From Thiobacillus sp. 63-78 (GTDB lineage: Bacteria; Pseudomonadota; Gammaproteobacteria; Burkholderiales; Thiobacillaceae), in the NCBI GenBank assembly GCA_001899765.1, contig MKWM01000018.1, forward strand, positions 1 to 64,000: a stretch of 64,000 nt of DNA, read 5' to 3'. The notes beneath the pieces are model-generated. The model was given only the letters and a program-made list of their open reading frames with translations. It was not told the origin of the DNA and did not search any database. Below are positions 31,813 to 41,085 of the stretch, in pieces. Every line of letters starts with the position of its first letter. Position 1 is the stretch's first letter. The position numbers and the translations under genes are program-made.

Positions 31813-31948
31813 ACCACAGAGGCACAGAGGCACAGAGGAACACCCATCATGTATGGTTCCGACCCGATGCCGTGCCGAAGGTAGGCACCAGAAAAAGGCC
31901 ACGCCATAACCTTCCTGGTTTTCTCTGTGCCTCTGTGCCTCTGTGGTT
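31813..31948. repeat. CACAGAG-type inverted-repeat element, copy 2
   Basis: The left arm (31813-31841) starts ACCACAGAGGCACAGAGG with a third repeat unit. The right arm (31917-31948) is the reverse complement, starting GGTTTTCTCTGTGCC. The arms match copy 1 (1797-1931), including the terminal ACCACAGAG and inner AAAACC blocks, but the central 75 bases do not. It ends 15 bases before the ATG of the Nudix/ThiE gene, so it forms that gene's leader. Confidence 0.8.
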
Positions 31949-31963
31949 CCAGAGCTTTCCCAA

Positions 31964-32950
31964 ATGAATCCGGCATCCATCACCGAAGTCGCGGTAGCGG
32001 TACTGAGCCAGCCCGACGACCGCGCGCCGCGGGAGGGCCGCTGCGCAGCAGCGGGGTCCTCCTCGCGGGTGCTGCTGGCACGGCGGCCGGCCGGAAAGCC
32101 TTATGCGGGCTACTGGGAATTTCCCGGCGGCAAGGTGGAACCGGGTGAATCGCTGGACGCCGCGTTGGCACGCGAGCTGCGCGAGGAACTGGGGATAGGC
32201 GTCAGCCGCGCCTGCCGCTGGATTACCCACATTTTCGAATACCCGCACGCCAGCGTACGGCTGAATTTTTTTCGCGTGTTCGAATGGCAGGGCACGCCGC
32301 ACCCGCATGAGGGGCAGGTTTTTTCCTGGCAGCGCCCCGACGCGGTCGAGGTCACGCCGCTGTTGCCCGCCAATTTCCCGATTCTGAAGGCGCTCACGCT
32401 GCCTCCGGTGCTGGGAATTTCGTACGCCGAGGCGCTCGGCGTGGACAGCTTCCTGGCGCGCCTGGATGTGGCGCTCGCCAACGGTCTTCGGCTGATCCAG
32501 GTGCGCGACAAGACGCTGCCGGAGGAGGTGCGTCTGCAGCTTGCGCGCGAAACCGTGCGCCGTGCGCATCGGCATGGCGCACGCGTGCTGGTCAACGGTC
32601 CGCTGGAACTGGCGCGCGCCGCGGGGGCCGACGGCGTGCATCTTGATTCATCCATCGCCGCCAGGCTGGGTACGCGTCCCGACTGCGAGTGGGTGGGCGT
32701 GTCGTGCCACGACGGCGCCGAACTGGCGCATGCCGCCGTTCTCGGCGCGGACTTCGCCCTGCTGTCGCCGGTGCTGCCGACGCTGACGCACCCGGGCGCG
32801 GCTACGCTGGGCTGGCCGATGGTCTCCTCACTCGCGGCGGCCAGCCCGATCCCGGTATACGGGCTGGGCGGCCTGACGCGCGACGACGTGATGCGGGCGC
32901 GGGCGCACGGCGCGCATGGCGTGGCATTGCTGCGCGGGGCGTGGACATGA
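31964..32950 (+). CDS. Nudix (MutT-like) hydrolase fused to a ThiE-like domain
   Basis: 328 residues. Residues about 5-140 are a Nudix domain with the complete box [20 protein letters not shown] plus ELGI. From about 150 a thiamine-phosphate-synthase-like (TIM barrel) domain follows: [43 protein letters not shown]. This fusion is a known proteobacterial arrangement. The first domain probably cleans up oxidised nucleotides such as 8-oxo-dGTP; the role of the second is uncertain. The ATG at 31964 is taken because the frame upstream is repeat-element sequence. The stop overlaps the next ATG. Confidence 0.87.
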   Translation: MNPASITEVAVAVLSQPDDRAPREGRCAAAGSSSRVLLARRPAGKPYAGYWEFPGGKVEPGESLDAALARELREELGIGVSRACRWITHIFEYPHASVRLNFFRVFEWQGTPHPHEGQVFSWQRPDAVEVTPLLPANFPILKALTLPPVLGISYAEALGVDSFLARLDVALANGLRLIQVRDKTLPEEVRLQLARETVRRAHRHGARVLVNGPLELARAAGADGVHLDSSIAARLGTRPDCEWVGVSCHDGAELAHAAVLGADFALLSPVLPTLTHPGAATLGWPMVSSLAAASPIPVYGLGGLTRDDVMRARAHGAHGVALLRGAWT

Positions 32951-33360
32951 GGCGGGTACTGCCGCCGCTGCTGCTGGTGATGGCCCTGGCGGCGATCGCC
33001 GTCGCCGGCTACTGGCTGCAGCGCCCCGCCGAAGCCCGCGTCATCGCATGCGCCGATCCCTCGACCGACTGCCGCTTCAGCCATCGCGGCGTCACGGTGA
33101 CGGTACATTTTTCAGCCCATCCGACACCGCTCGAAGCATTCGAGCTCGGCGTCAACGCCCCGCAGGCCACCCGGGTGCGTGCGGAATTCCAGATGAATGG
33201 CATGGAAATGGGTTTCAACCGCTATGATCTGCATCCAGCCGGAAACGGCGTCTTCGTTTCGGGCGTCACGCTGCCGGTATGCGTCAGCGGACGACGCGAC
33301 TGGACGCTGTATCTCGAAATCGACGGGACACATTACGCGCTACCCTTCAGTACACGTTGA
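32947..33360 (+). CDS. Hypothetical membrane-anchored periplasmic protein
   Basis: 137 residues. An N-terminal hydrophobic helix ([19 protein letters not shown]) anchors a beta-rich domain with [30 protein letters not shown]. The Met-rich loop and strand pattern recall YtkA/FixH-like periplasmic domains, which are linked to copper or oxidase assembly, but the match is only by eye. Two cysteines (in [10 protein letters not shown]) could form a disulfide. It overlaps the Nudix/ThiE gene by 4 bases. Confidence 0.6.
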   Translation: MRRVLPPLLLVMALAAIAVAGYWLQRPAEARVIACADPSTDCRFSHRGVTVTVHFSAHPTPLEAFELGVNAPQATRVRAEFQMNGMEMGFNRYDLHPAGNGVFVSGVTLPVCVSGRRDWTLYLEIDGTHYALPFSTR

Positions 33361-33396
33361 AACCTTCCGTACAAGCAAGCGTCACAATGCCACGCC

Positions 33397-33402
33397 TATA
33401 AT
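33397..33402 (+). promoter_or_regulatory. Candidate -10 element of phoU
   Basis: TATAAT lies 30 bases before the phoU ATG. No good -35 lies 16-18 bases upstream, and I could not recognise a convincing Pho box, so an activator-dependent promoter is possible. Confidence 0.35.
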
Positions 33403-33431
33403 GAGAAGCGGATTATTGAGAGGCCAACGCA

Positions 33432-34133
33432 ATGCCAACTGAACACACCTACAGACAATTCGACGCCGAGCTGGAAGCCGTGCGCGCCAGTGTGCTGAAA
33501 ATGGGTGGGCTGGTCGAGGAACAGATCGTGAACGCGATCGAGGCGCTCGTGCAGGGCGACCAGCAACTGGCCGACCAGGTCGAGGCCAACGACCATAACG
33601 TCAATGCGCTGGAAGTGGCCATCGACGAGGATTGCACGCACATCATTGCCCGGCGCCAGCCCACCGCATCCGACCTGCGCATGGTGATGATGGTGGTGAA
33701 GACCATCACCGATCTGGAACGCATCGGCGACGAGGCCGCCAAGATCGCGCGCATGTCCCGGCTGATCCACCAGGCCGAGCGCATCAGCCTGCCGCGTTTC
33801 ACCGAGGTCAAATACATGGCCGATCTGGTGCTCGACATGCTGCGGAAGGCGCTCGACGGCTTTGCCCGCCTCGATGCCACCAAGGCGGTCGAGATCGCGC
33901 GTCAGGACCAGTCGGTGGATGAGGAATTCCGCCTCAACCTGCGCCACCTCATCACCTTCATGATGGAAGACCCGCGCACCATTTCGGTGTTCATCGACAT
34001 CCTGTTCGTCACCAAGGCCATCGAACGCATGGGCGATCACGCCAAGAACATGTCGGAATACGTGGTCTACATGGTGAAGGGCAAGGACGTGCGCCACACT
34101 TCGCTCGAAGAAATCGAGAAGGAAGTGCTGTAA
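33432..34133 (+). CDS. phoU: Phosphate-signalling regulator PhoU
   Basis: 233 residues, all-helical with two three-helix repeats. The metal-binding motifs are TDLERIGDEA and KAIERMGDHAKN, both intact. PhoU links the PstSCAB transporter to the PhoR kinase and dampens the Pho response. No pst, phoB or phoR gene is adjacent, unusual for phoU though it occurs. The stop is followed by a long perfect hairpin. Confidence 0.93.
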   Translation: MPTEHTYRQFDAELEAVRASVLKMGGLVEEQIVNAIEALVQGDQQLADQVEANDHNVNALEVAIDEDCTHIIARRQPTASDLRMVMMVVKTITDLERIGDEAAKIARMSRLIHQAERISLPRFTEVKYMADLVLDMLRKALDGFARLDATKAVEIARQDQSVDEEFRLNLRHLITFMMEDPRTISVFIDILFVTKAIERMGDHAKNMSEYVVYMVKGKDVRHTSLEEIEKEVL

Positions 34134-34147
34134 AGGCCCGCTCCGGA

Positions 34148-34185
34148 CAATGGAAACGGGCGCCCGCGAGCGCCCGTTTCCATTG
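34148..34185. terminator. Perfect 16-bp hairpin between convergent phoU and yggX
   Basis: CAATGGAAACGGGCGC (34148-34163) is exactly complementary to 34170-34185 across a 6-base loop. A/T runs within the stem and its convergent position suggest a bidirectional terminator. Confidence 0.8.
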
Positions 34186-34205
34186 CGACGTGACGTGACG
34201 CAGGC

Positions 34206-34481
34206 TTACTTGCTGGGTGGCACGTAGCCGGCAGCCTGATCGACGCTGCCGCCGCCAAAGAAATAGCGGTCCATCTGCTCCATCAGGTAGCTGCGCGCCT
34301 GCGGGTCCGCCAGATTGAGACGGTTTTCGTTGATCAGCATGGTCTGATGACGCTGCCAGCCCCCCCAGGCTTCCTTCGATACGTTTTCGAAAATCTTCTT
34401 GCCCAGATCGCCCGGCACCGGCTGAAAAGCCAGGCCTTCGGCTTCGCGCCCGAGCTTCACACAATTCACCATGCGCGTCAT
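34206..34481 (-). CDS. yggX: Probable Fe(2+)-trafficking protein YggX
   Basis: 91 residues, the family's length. It contains [40 protein letters not shown] and [11 protein letters not shown]. YggX protects iron-sulfur clusters against oxidative damage. The ATG at 34481 is preferred to an upstream frame extension because CAGGAGC lies 8 bases before it. It is the last gene of the long minus-strand block. Confidence 0.95.
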   Translation of the reverse strand: MTRMVNCVKLGREAEGLAFQPVPGDLGKKIFENVSKEAWGGWQRHQTMLINENRLNLADPQARSYLMEQMDRYFFGGGSVDQAAGYVPPSK

Positions 34482-34498
34482 TTGCTGCTCCTGAAAAT

Positions 34499-34837
34499 TC
34501 AATCGTTCGATTCTAACCCAAGCCGCTTCCCGATTCGCCGGGCAAACACGGTCATTTCCTTGGCCGCCTGCTTGTCTCCACGCGCCTCGGCCACGGCGAT
34601 CCCCTGCTGGTAGGCCGCCAGGGCTTCGTTCCAGGCTTCGGCGTCGGCCAGGGCCTTGCCCAGCAATTTCCAGGCGGCGGAATACTTCGGGTCGAACTCG
34701 ACCGCGCGGCGCAGATGCCCGGCGGCGCTCACCGGATCGCCGTGCTTGAGGTATTCGTTGCCGAGCGCAAAGCGCAGCAAGGCGTTGTCACGGCCGGCGG
34801 CCAGCAGAGCGAGAAAGTTTTCCAGAGGATCAGGCAC
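34499..34837 (-). CDS. Small TPR-repeat protein
   Basis: About 112 residues with three helical repeats: [33 protein letters not shown], then [32 protein letters not shown], described here as separate blocks. A protein-binding scaffold of unknown partner. There is no ATG; GTG at 34837 overlaps the trkH stop by 8 bases and TTG at 34864 is the alternative. It is 17 bases before yggX. Confidence 0.75.
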   Translation of the reverse strand: MPDPLENFLALLAAGRDNALLRFALGNEYLKHGDPVSAAGHLRRAVEFDPKYSAAWKLLGKALADAEAWNEALAAYQQGIAVAEARGDKQAAKEMTVFARRIGKRLGLESND

Positions 34838-36287
34838 GCCAGAAGGTCCGGGTAAAGACGACAAGCACGGTCAGCAGTTCCAGCCGCCCCAGCAGCATGG
34901 CGAGGGTGCAGATCCAGGTCTGGAAGTCCGTGAGGCTCGCGTAGGTTGTCGCGGGGCCCACCTTGTTCAGTCCCGGGCCTGCGTTGTTGATGGAAGCGAT
35001 CACGGCGGAAAAAGCGGTGACCAGATCCAGTCCACTCGCGGTCATCAGGAGCGTCATGACAATGATAGCGAGCACATACATGAATGCAAAGGCCAGCACG
35101 GCATAGATGACGTTGTTGGGCACCACGTGTCCGGCCAGCTTGACCGGCAGCCGCGCCGACGGATGAATCAGGCGGGCCAGTTCGCGTCGCCCCTGCCTGA
35201 ACAGGAGTTGCGCACGGATCATTTTCATGCCGCCGCCGGTACTGCCCGAGCAGGAGGCAAAGCCGGACAGAAGCAGCATCCAGAGCGGGGCGAAAATGGG
35301 CCACTGGTTGTAATCGGTGTTGGCAAACCCGGTTGTCGTGGCGATCGAGACGGTATTGAACACCGCGTAGCGCAATGCCTGAAGAAAATCAGGATAGACG
35401 TGCGTGACGTTCAGGAAAACCGCGATCAGCAGCGAACTTCCCAGGGTCACGATCAGGAACCAGCGCGCCTCGGGGTCGAGCCGGTAGACGGTCATCGACC
35501 GCTGCCGCCACGCCAGGAAATGCGTGGAAAAATTGATCCCGGCCACCAGCATGAACACTACCGTCACCGCTTCGATGGCTGGCGAGTCCCAGTGGCCGAA
35601 ACTGGCGTCGTGCGAAGAGAATCCACCCAGCCCCATCGTGCTGAAGGCATGCATGACCGCATCGAACGGCGCCATGCCGGCCAGCCAGAACGACAGCCCG
35701 CACGCGATCGAAATGCCGACATAGACCAGATACAGCCCCTTGGCGGTTTCCGTGATGCGGGGCGTGAGCTTGGTGTCTTTCATCGGCCCGGGCGTTTCAG
35801 CCTTGTAGATCTGCATGCCCCCCACGCCCAGCAGCGGCAGGATGGCAACCGCCAGCACGATCAGCCCCATGCCGCCCAGCCAGACCAGCAGGCCGCGCCA
35901 CAGATTGATGGAAAGCGGCAGCGCATCCAGGCCTGTCAGAACGGTGGAACCGGTGGTGGTGATGCCCGATACCGTTTCGAAATAGGCGTCGGTAAACGAG
36001 AGTTCCGGCAGATAGATCAGGAAGGGAAGGGTGGCGAAGGCCGGCAGACTGGTCCACGCCAGCACCACCAGCAGGAAGCCGTCCCGGGTCTGCAGCTCGC
36101 GCTGCGACTTGCGGGTGAACAGCCAGGTGAGCGCCCCCGCAGCGAACGTGACGACGATGGCCTCGTCGTAGGCGCGCTGCGCCCCGTCGGCCACCAGCCA
36201 GGACAGCGTCAACGGCAGCAGAAAGGTGGCCGAGAACAGCATCACCACTTTGGACAACACATTCAGAACGGGGGCAATGCGGGACAT
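34830..36287 (-). CDS. trkH: Trk potassium uptake protein, membrane subunit
   Basis: 485 residues with about ten hydrophobic helices. The repeated selectivity-filter loops include SGITTTGSTV, STMGLGGFS and TGFANTDYN. It transports K+ with gating by TrkA and nucleotide. It overlaps the trkA stop by one base, so the two subunits are co-translated. Confidence 0.95.
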   Translation of the reverse strand: MSRIAPVLNVLSKVVMLFSATFLLPLTLSWLVADGAQRAYDEAIVVTFAAGALTWLFTRKSQRELQTRDGFLLVVLAWTSLPAFATLPFLIYLPELSFTDAYFETVSGITTTGSTVLTGLDALPLSINLWRGLLVWLGGMGLIVLAVAILPLLGVGGMQIYKAETPGPMKDTKLTPRITETAKGLYLVYVGISIACGLSFWLAGMAPFDAVMHAFSTMGLGGFSSHDASFGHWDSPAIEAVTVVFMLVAGINFSTHFLAWRQRSMTVYRLDPEARWFLIVTLGSSLLIAVFLNVTHVYPDFLQALRYAVFNTVSIATTTGFANTDYNQWPIFAPLWMLLLSGFASCSGSTGGGMKMIRAQLLFRQGRRELARLIHPSARLPVKLAGHVVPNNVIYAVLAFAFMYVLAIIVMTLLMTASGLDLVTAFSAVIASINNAGPGLNKVGPATTYASLTDFQTWICTLAMLLGRLELLTVLVVFTRTFWRA

Positions 36288-37660
36288 CAGAAGAAGCCGA
36301 AGCCGACCTGGAGCAGTTTTTCCACCTTGGGAATGATGCGTTTGTTGAGCGCAAACACGATGAGATGGTCTTCCGCCTCGATCAGCGTGTCGTGGTGGAC
36401 GATGATGACGTCGTGGTTGCGGATGATCGCGGCAATCGTCGCACCGTCGGGCAGGTCAACCTCCTCGATGCGCCGCCCCACGACACGCGAGGTCTTGGCA
36501 TCGCCATGCACCACCACCTCCAGCACCTCGGCCGCGCCGCGCCGCAGCGAATGCACCGCCACCATGTCGCCGCGCCGGATCTTGGACAGCAAAGGCCCGA
36601 CCGTCGCCTGCGCCGGCGAGATGGCGATGTCGATTTCGCCGCCCTGCACCAGGTCGACATAGGCCGAGCGGTTGATCAGCGCAATCACGCGATGCGCGCC
36701 CATCCGCTTGGCCAGCAGCGCCGACATGATGTTGTCCTCGTCGTCGTTGGTGAGTGCGCAGAACACGTCCATGGACGCAATGTTCTCCTGCTCCAGCAAT
36801 TCCTCGTCGGTCGCGTCGCCCTGTAACACCAGCGTGCTGTGCAGCTGCTCGGCCAGCAGGTTGCTGACTTTCCTGTTGTGGTCGATCACCTTCACGTCGT
36901 AATCGCGCTCGATCTGCGCCGCCAGCCGCCGTCCGATGTTGCCGCCGCCGGCGATCATGACCTTCTTCACCGGACGTTCCATGCGGCGCAGCTCGCGCAT
37001 CACGGAGGAGATATCCTGTTTGCGCGCCAGAAAAAATACCTCGTCGCCGGGCTCGATCACGGTGATTCCCTTGGGCACAATGCCGCGGTCGCGTCGATAA
37101 ATTGCCGGAATGCGGCATTCCAGCCTGGGAATATGGCGCCTGATCTCCTGCAGCGCATGTCCGACCAGCGGGCCGCCGTGGTAAGCGCGTACCGCGATCA
37201 GGCGCACCTTGCCGTCGGCAAAATCCAGTACCTGCAGCGCTTCAGGATGCTCGATCAGCCGCCGCAGGGTATCGGTGACTTCCTGCTCCGGGCTGATGAC
37301 GTCATCGACGCCGAATTGCTCGGCCAGGAATTCGGGCGACAGCCCCAGGAAATCGCTCGAACGGATGCGCGCGATGCGCGTGGGCACATTGAACAGGGTG
37401 GAGGCGATGCGACAGGCCACCAGATTGGTTTCATCGCTTTGCGTGACCGCGACCAGCAGGTCGGCATCCTCGGCGCCGGCCTGTTTCAGCACGGAAGGAT
37501 GCGCGGCGTGGCCCCGCACGGCACGCAGGTCAAAGCGGTCCTGCAGCAGGGCCAGACGGCTCGCGTCGAGATCGATGACCGTGATGTCGTTGTTTTCGGC
37601 GGCCAGACTTTGGGCCAGATTGGCGCCGACCTGGCCTGCGCCCAGAATGATGATTTTCAA
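36287..37660 (-). CDS. trkA: Trk potassium uptake regulator TrkA
   Basis: 457 residues. Two RCK halves, each with a Rossmann NAD-binding motif (IILGAGQVGANLAQSL and MIAGGGNIGRRLAAQI) followed by a TrkA-C domain. A cytoplasmic ring that gates TrkH. It follows the ntrX-like gene by 15 bases in the same direction; ntrYX next to trkAH is a recurring order in several proteobacteria. Confidence 0.96.
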   Translation of the reverse strand: MKIIILGAGQVGANLAQSLAAENNDITVIDLDASRLALLQDRFDLRAVRGHAAHPSVLKQAGAEDADLLVAVTQSDETNLVACRIASTLFNVPTRIARIRSSDFLGLSPEFLAEQFGVDDVISPEQEVTDTLRRLIEHPEALQVLDFADGKVRLIAVRAYHGGPLVGHALQEIRRHIPRLECRIPAIYRRDRGIVPKGITVIEPGDEVFFLARKQDISSVMRELRRMERPVKKVMIAGGGNIGRRLAAQIERDYDVKVIDHNRKVSNLLAEQLHSTLVLQGDATDEELLEQENIASMDVFCALTNDDEDNIMSALLAKRMGAHRVIALINRSAYVDLVQGGEIDIAISPAQATVGPLLSKIRRGDMVAVHSLRRGAAEVLEVVVHGDAKTSRVVGRRIEEVDLPDGATIAAIIRNHDVIIVHHDTLIEAEDHLIVFALNKRIIPKVEKLLQVGFGFF

Positions 37661-37675
37661 GCGTGTTCCCCGGAC

Positions 37676-38950
37676 CTACAATTCTTCGTCGAGGCGGCGC
37701 CCATGCCGGATGTTGAGCTGTTTCAGCTTGCGATAGAGATGCGTACGCTCCAGCCCCGATTTGTCGGCGACCCGGGTCATGCTGCCGCCTTCCTTCTGGA
37801 TCAGGTGTTCGAAATACATGCGCTCGAAGGCGTCGCGCGCTTCGCGCAGCGGGATGTCGAGCGGGATGCCGCACGCGACGGTGGGGGCCGACAACTTCAT
37901 CGGAGCCAGTACGCGGTTGACGTCGGCCGCATCGATTTCGTTCGCCAGCGCAGTCACCGCCAGGGTGCGCACCACGTTGTTGAGTTGCGGCAGGTTGCCC
38001 GGCCAGTCGAAGTTGCGCAACTGGTTCAGGGCCGGCGTCGTCAGTCGCCGCACCGGGCAAACGCCGGTTTCCACCAGTTGCGCCAGCATGAAATTGCCGA
38101 TCTCGGGAATGTCCTCGCGATGCTCGCGCAAGGGCGGCACCTGGATGGCGAGGCTGGACAGGCGATAAAACAGACGGCTGTCGAACTCTCCGGCGGCGAC
38201 CATGAGATCGAGGCTGCGGCTGGATGCGCAGACCAGGCGCGCGCCGCTCCCTTCGATACGATCGAGCAGCAAGCCCAGCCCCTTTTGCTCCAGCCGAGCC
38301 AGTTCACTCACTTCGGGCAGGTAGAGCGTGCCGTTGCCGAGCGCCTCGACAAAACTCAACGGATCGGACACCAGCCGCGCACGATCCTTGATCTCGACCC
38401 AGGGCGTGGAAGGCTGATGCAGAAAATGGGCGCAAATTTCAAAGCCGCTGCCCGGTTCGCCCTGCAGCATCACCGGCGCGGTATTGCCGGCGATCTGGGA
38501 AAGGCGTTTTTTGAGTTCGAGGATCAAGGGGCTTTTGCCGAGCGCCGACAAGTCCATGCTGGCGGCGCGACGCGGCAGGGCGACACCGCGCTTGATCGCC
38601 TTGTTGACGGTATCGATCAGTTTGGCCAGTGCAACCGGCTTCTCCAGGAAGTCGGCGGCACCGAGGCGGGTGGCCTCCACGGCGGTATCGATCGTTCCGT
38701 GGCCGGACATCATGACCACCGGCATGGTCAGCAGCCCGCCGCCGGCCCACTCTTTCAGCAGGGTCACGCCGTCGGTGTCGGGCATCCAGATGTCGAGCAG
38801 CACCAGGTCGGGACGCCGCAGGGAGCGGAAGGCGCGTGCCGCTTCGGCATTTTCCGCCAGATGCACGTCATATCCTTCGTCGGTCAGAATTTCCGACAAC
38901 AATTCACGAATGCCCACTTCATCGTCCACGACGAGAATATGCCCGCTCAC
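37676..38950 (-). CDS. ntrX: NtrX-like response regulator with degenerate AAA+ domain
   Basis: 424 residues. The receiver is intact (Asp9/Asp10, phospho-acceptor Asp53 in LLDIWMPD). The central domain aligns with sigma54 activators but is degraded. Walker A reads GEPGSGFE, with Phe170 instead of the ATP-binding Lys. Walker B reads GTLYLPEV instead of LDEV. The GAFTGA sigma54-contact loop is absent. The C-terminal Fis-type helix-turn-helix (MTRVADKSGLERTHLYRKLKQLN) is intact. It should therefore bind DNA under phosphorylation control without driving sigma54 open-complex formation. It overlaps the kinase gene by 4 bases. Confidence 0.85.
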   Translation of the reverse strand: MSGHILVVDDEVGIRELLSEILTDEGYDVHLAENAEAARAFRSLRRPDLVLLDIWMPDTDGVTLLKEWAGGGLLTMPVVMMSGHGTIDTAVEATRLGAADFLEKPVALAKLIDTVNKAIKRGVALPRRAASMDLSALGKSPLILELKKRLSQIAGNTAPVMLQGEPGSGFEICAHFLHQPSTPWVEIKDRARLVSDPLSFVEALGNGTLYLPEVSELARLEQKGLGLLLDRIEGSGARLVCASSRSLDLMVAAGEFDSRLFYRLSSLAIQVPPLREHREDIPEIGNFMLAQLVETGVCPVRRLTTPALNQLRNFDWPGNLPQLNNVVRTLAVTALANEIDAADVNRVLAPMKLSAPTVACGIPLDIPLREARDAFERMYFEHLIQKEGGSMTRVADKSGLERTHLYRKLKQLNIRHGRRLDEEL

Positions 38951-41085
38951 GTGTTCTCTCCACCTGCCGCAAAAATGGGCAACACAATATGGATTGCCGC
39001 ACCACCCGATTTAAGGTTCTCGATCTGAATCTTGCCGTGATGCTCTTCGACAATCTTTTTGACGATGGCGAGACCCAGCCCCGTCCCCTTGGCCTTGGTC
39101 GTTGCATAGGGCTCGAACAGCCGCGTCATCAGGTGTTCCGGAAACCCGGCTCCATTATCCGTTACGGTCAAACAAACTGTGTACTTGATATTTTGGGAAT
39201 GCGTGCTGACTTCGACCTTCGGCGAGGGGTGGCCGACCAGCGCATCCTGCGCATTTTGCAACAGATTATGTATCACCTGGCGCAATAAGGTGGCGTCGCC
39301 CGCGATACGCGGCAAGCCGGCGTCGAGATTCATCACCAGACCGAGCGTTCTGGCATCGTACAGGGTCAGCACGTCACGGACCAAGGCATTGAGGTCGAGC
39401 GCCTCGAGCTTGGCGCGCGGCATCCGTGCATAGCCGGCAAAGGCGTCAACCATGTTCTTCATGGCGGCCACCTGATTGACGATGGTGTGCGTGGCGCGCG
39501 AAATGAATTCGGCATCGGCCGTTTCCAGGCGTCCGTCCAGCTTGCGCGCGATGCGTTCGGCGGAAAGCTGGATAGGCGTAAGCGGGTTCTTGATCTCGTG
39601 CGCGAGGCGGCGTGCCACCTCGCTCCAGGCGGCATTGCGCTCGGCATCGATCAGCTTGGTCACATCGTCGAATACCAGCACATACCCGCGCTCGACGCCC
39701 GACGGCAGGCGGGTGCCGCGCAGCAGCAGCGACTGGTTGCCACCGTGGCCGCCATAGTCGACCTGCTCCTGCCACTCGCCTTCGTGCTCGCCGAAGCGGG
39801 CCACCACCGTGGCCCCGAATGCGTGCAAGGCCTCGCCCGGCTGGCCCAGTTCCGCCAGTGGCCGGGCATCCAGGGCCGACGTGTCCACGCCCAGAATCTG
39901 CGCCGCGGCGCTGTTGGCCGTGCGCACGTGCAAGGCCTCGTCCAGCACCACCACGCCGGACGACAGGTTCGCCAGCACCCGTTCGAGAAAAGCCTTGGCC
40001 TGTTCGGTCTGCTGATGATTCTGCTCGACCTGTTCGCGCGCGTCGGAAAGCTGGCGGGTCATGCGGTTGAACGACTGGATCAGCACGCCCAGCTCGTCGC
40101 GGCTGGCCACCGATGGCATCTGCGAATAATCGCCCTTGGCCACCGCACGGGTGCCGCGCGCCAGCGTCCGCAGGGGCGCGCCGAGCCGTTCCGACAGCAG
40201 ATAGGCAATCACGAAGGTCATCAGCAAGGCCAGCATCAGGGTCAGGGTGAGCGCCACGCCGTAGATGCGCTTCAGCCCCAGTCGCGAAATCGAGATCTGC
40301 TGGTATTCCTGATACGCCTGCTGGACCGCCTGGGCGTCGTGCGCGAGCCGGGTCGGGACCGGCTGCACCAACTGCAGCACACGCGTCTCGCCGGTCAGCG
40401 AACGGGTATACACCGGCACGATGACGTGCATGATCAGGCCGCGTTCCGGAGCGTCCTCGATCCGGCTGTAAGGCTGCTGCTGCCGGACCTGCCACAGTAC
40501 ATTGCGGTCGGGCAGCACCGGCAGCAGGGTTTCACGCTCGCCACTGACGTGGGCCACGACGCCGCCGCGCTCGTCGAACAGGGTCAGTTCCTGCACCGCG
40601 CTTTGCTCGCGCAGGGTGGACAGGCTGGTGATGATCGAGCCCATGCCTTCGTCCGCCAGGGTCAGTGCCATGTGCTGGGCTTTTTTGTCGAGATCGCGCA
40701 GCAGGTCATCCAGCGCGGCCTGGCCGAGATTGACGCCGGAGGCCAGTGCATTGTCCACCCGCACGTCGAACCAGGTTTCGATCGAACGATTCAGGAAGAA
40801 GACCGATGCGCCGTAGACCACCAGCCCGGGCAGCATGGCGACCGCGCCGAACATCAGCAGCAGTTTCAGCGTGAGCTTGGCGCCGAAGATGCCGCGGCGA
40901 ATACGCTTCTGCAGCCACCACATGCGCCAGCCCAGCAGGATCAGCAGCGCCACCCCCAGGATGGCGCCGCCGATGAAAAGCGTGGGCAGCGTGTCGGAAA
41001 AAGTACTGCTGCCGTCGCTGGCATAAAACAGCAACGACAGCAGCACGATACCCAGGGTCAGGGCGACGACGATCAGGCTGCGCAT
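38947..41085 (-). CDS. ntrY: NtrY-like sensor histidine kinase
   Basis: 712 residues. Several N-terminal helices (LIVVALTLGIVLLSLLFY, LFIGGAILGVALLILLGW, LLLMFGAVAMLPGLVVYG) are followed by a periplasmic domain, another helix, HAMP, a PAS domain (LERVLANLSSGVVVLDEALHV), the phospho-His motif ARRLAHEIKNPLTPIQLSAER and the ATPase domain (HNLLQNAQDAL, GTGLGLAIVKKIVEEH). This is the NtrY layout, linked to nitrogen or redox sensing elsewhere; the signal here is unknown. The ATG at 41085 overlaps the DUF4390 stop by one base. Confidence 0.9.
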   Translation of the reverse strand: MRSLIVVALTLGIVLLSLLFYASDGSSTFSDTLPTLFIGGAILGVALLILLGWRMWWLQKRIRRGIFGAKLTLKLLLMFGAVAMLPGLVVYGASVFFLNRSIETWFDVRVDNALASGVNLGQAALDDLLRDLDKKAQHMALTLADEGMGSIITSLSTLREQSAVQELTLFDERGGVVAHVSGERETLLPVLPDRNVLWQVRQQQPYSRIEDAPERGLIMHVIVPVYTRSLTGETRVLQLVQPVPTRLAHDAQAVQQAYQEYQQISISRLGLKRIYGVALTLTLMLALLMTFVIAYLLSERLGAPLRTLARGTRAVAKGDYSQMPSVASRDELGVLIQSFNRMTRQLSDAREQVEQNHQQTEQAKAFLERVLANLSSGVVVLDEALHVRTANSAAAQILGVDTSALDARPLAELGQPGEALHAFGATVVARFGEHEGEWQEQVDYGGHGGNQSLLLRGTRLPSGVERGYVLVFDDVTKLIDAERNAAWSEVARRLAHEIKNPLTPIQLSAERIARKLDGRLETADAEFISRATHTIVNQVAAMKNMVDAFAGYARMPRAKLEALDLNALVRDVLTLYDARTLGLVMNLDAGLPRIAGDATLLRQVIHNLLQNAQDALVGHPSPKVEVSTHSQNIKYTVCLTVTDNGAGFPEHLMTRLFEPYATTKAKGTGLGLAIVKKIVEEHHGKIQIENLKSGGAAIHIVLPIFAAGGENT

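Noticed and set aside
33361-33431. Pho box upstream of phoU
   Set aside because: GTCACAATGCCACG resembles half of one, but the second direct repeat is not recognisable.
37676-38950. Frameshift or sequencing error as the cause of the odd AAA+ domain in the NtrX-like gene
   Set aside because: The frame is continuous, flanking motifs (receiver, arginine-finger region, helix-turn-helix) are intact and the changes are point substitutions plus a missing loop, so the degeneration looks genuine.
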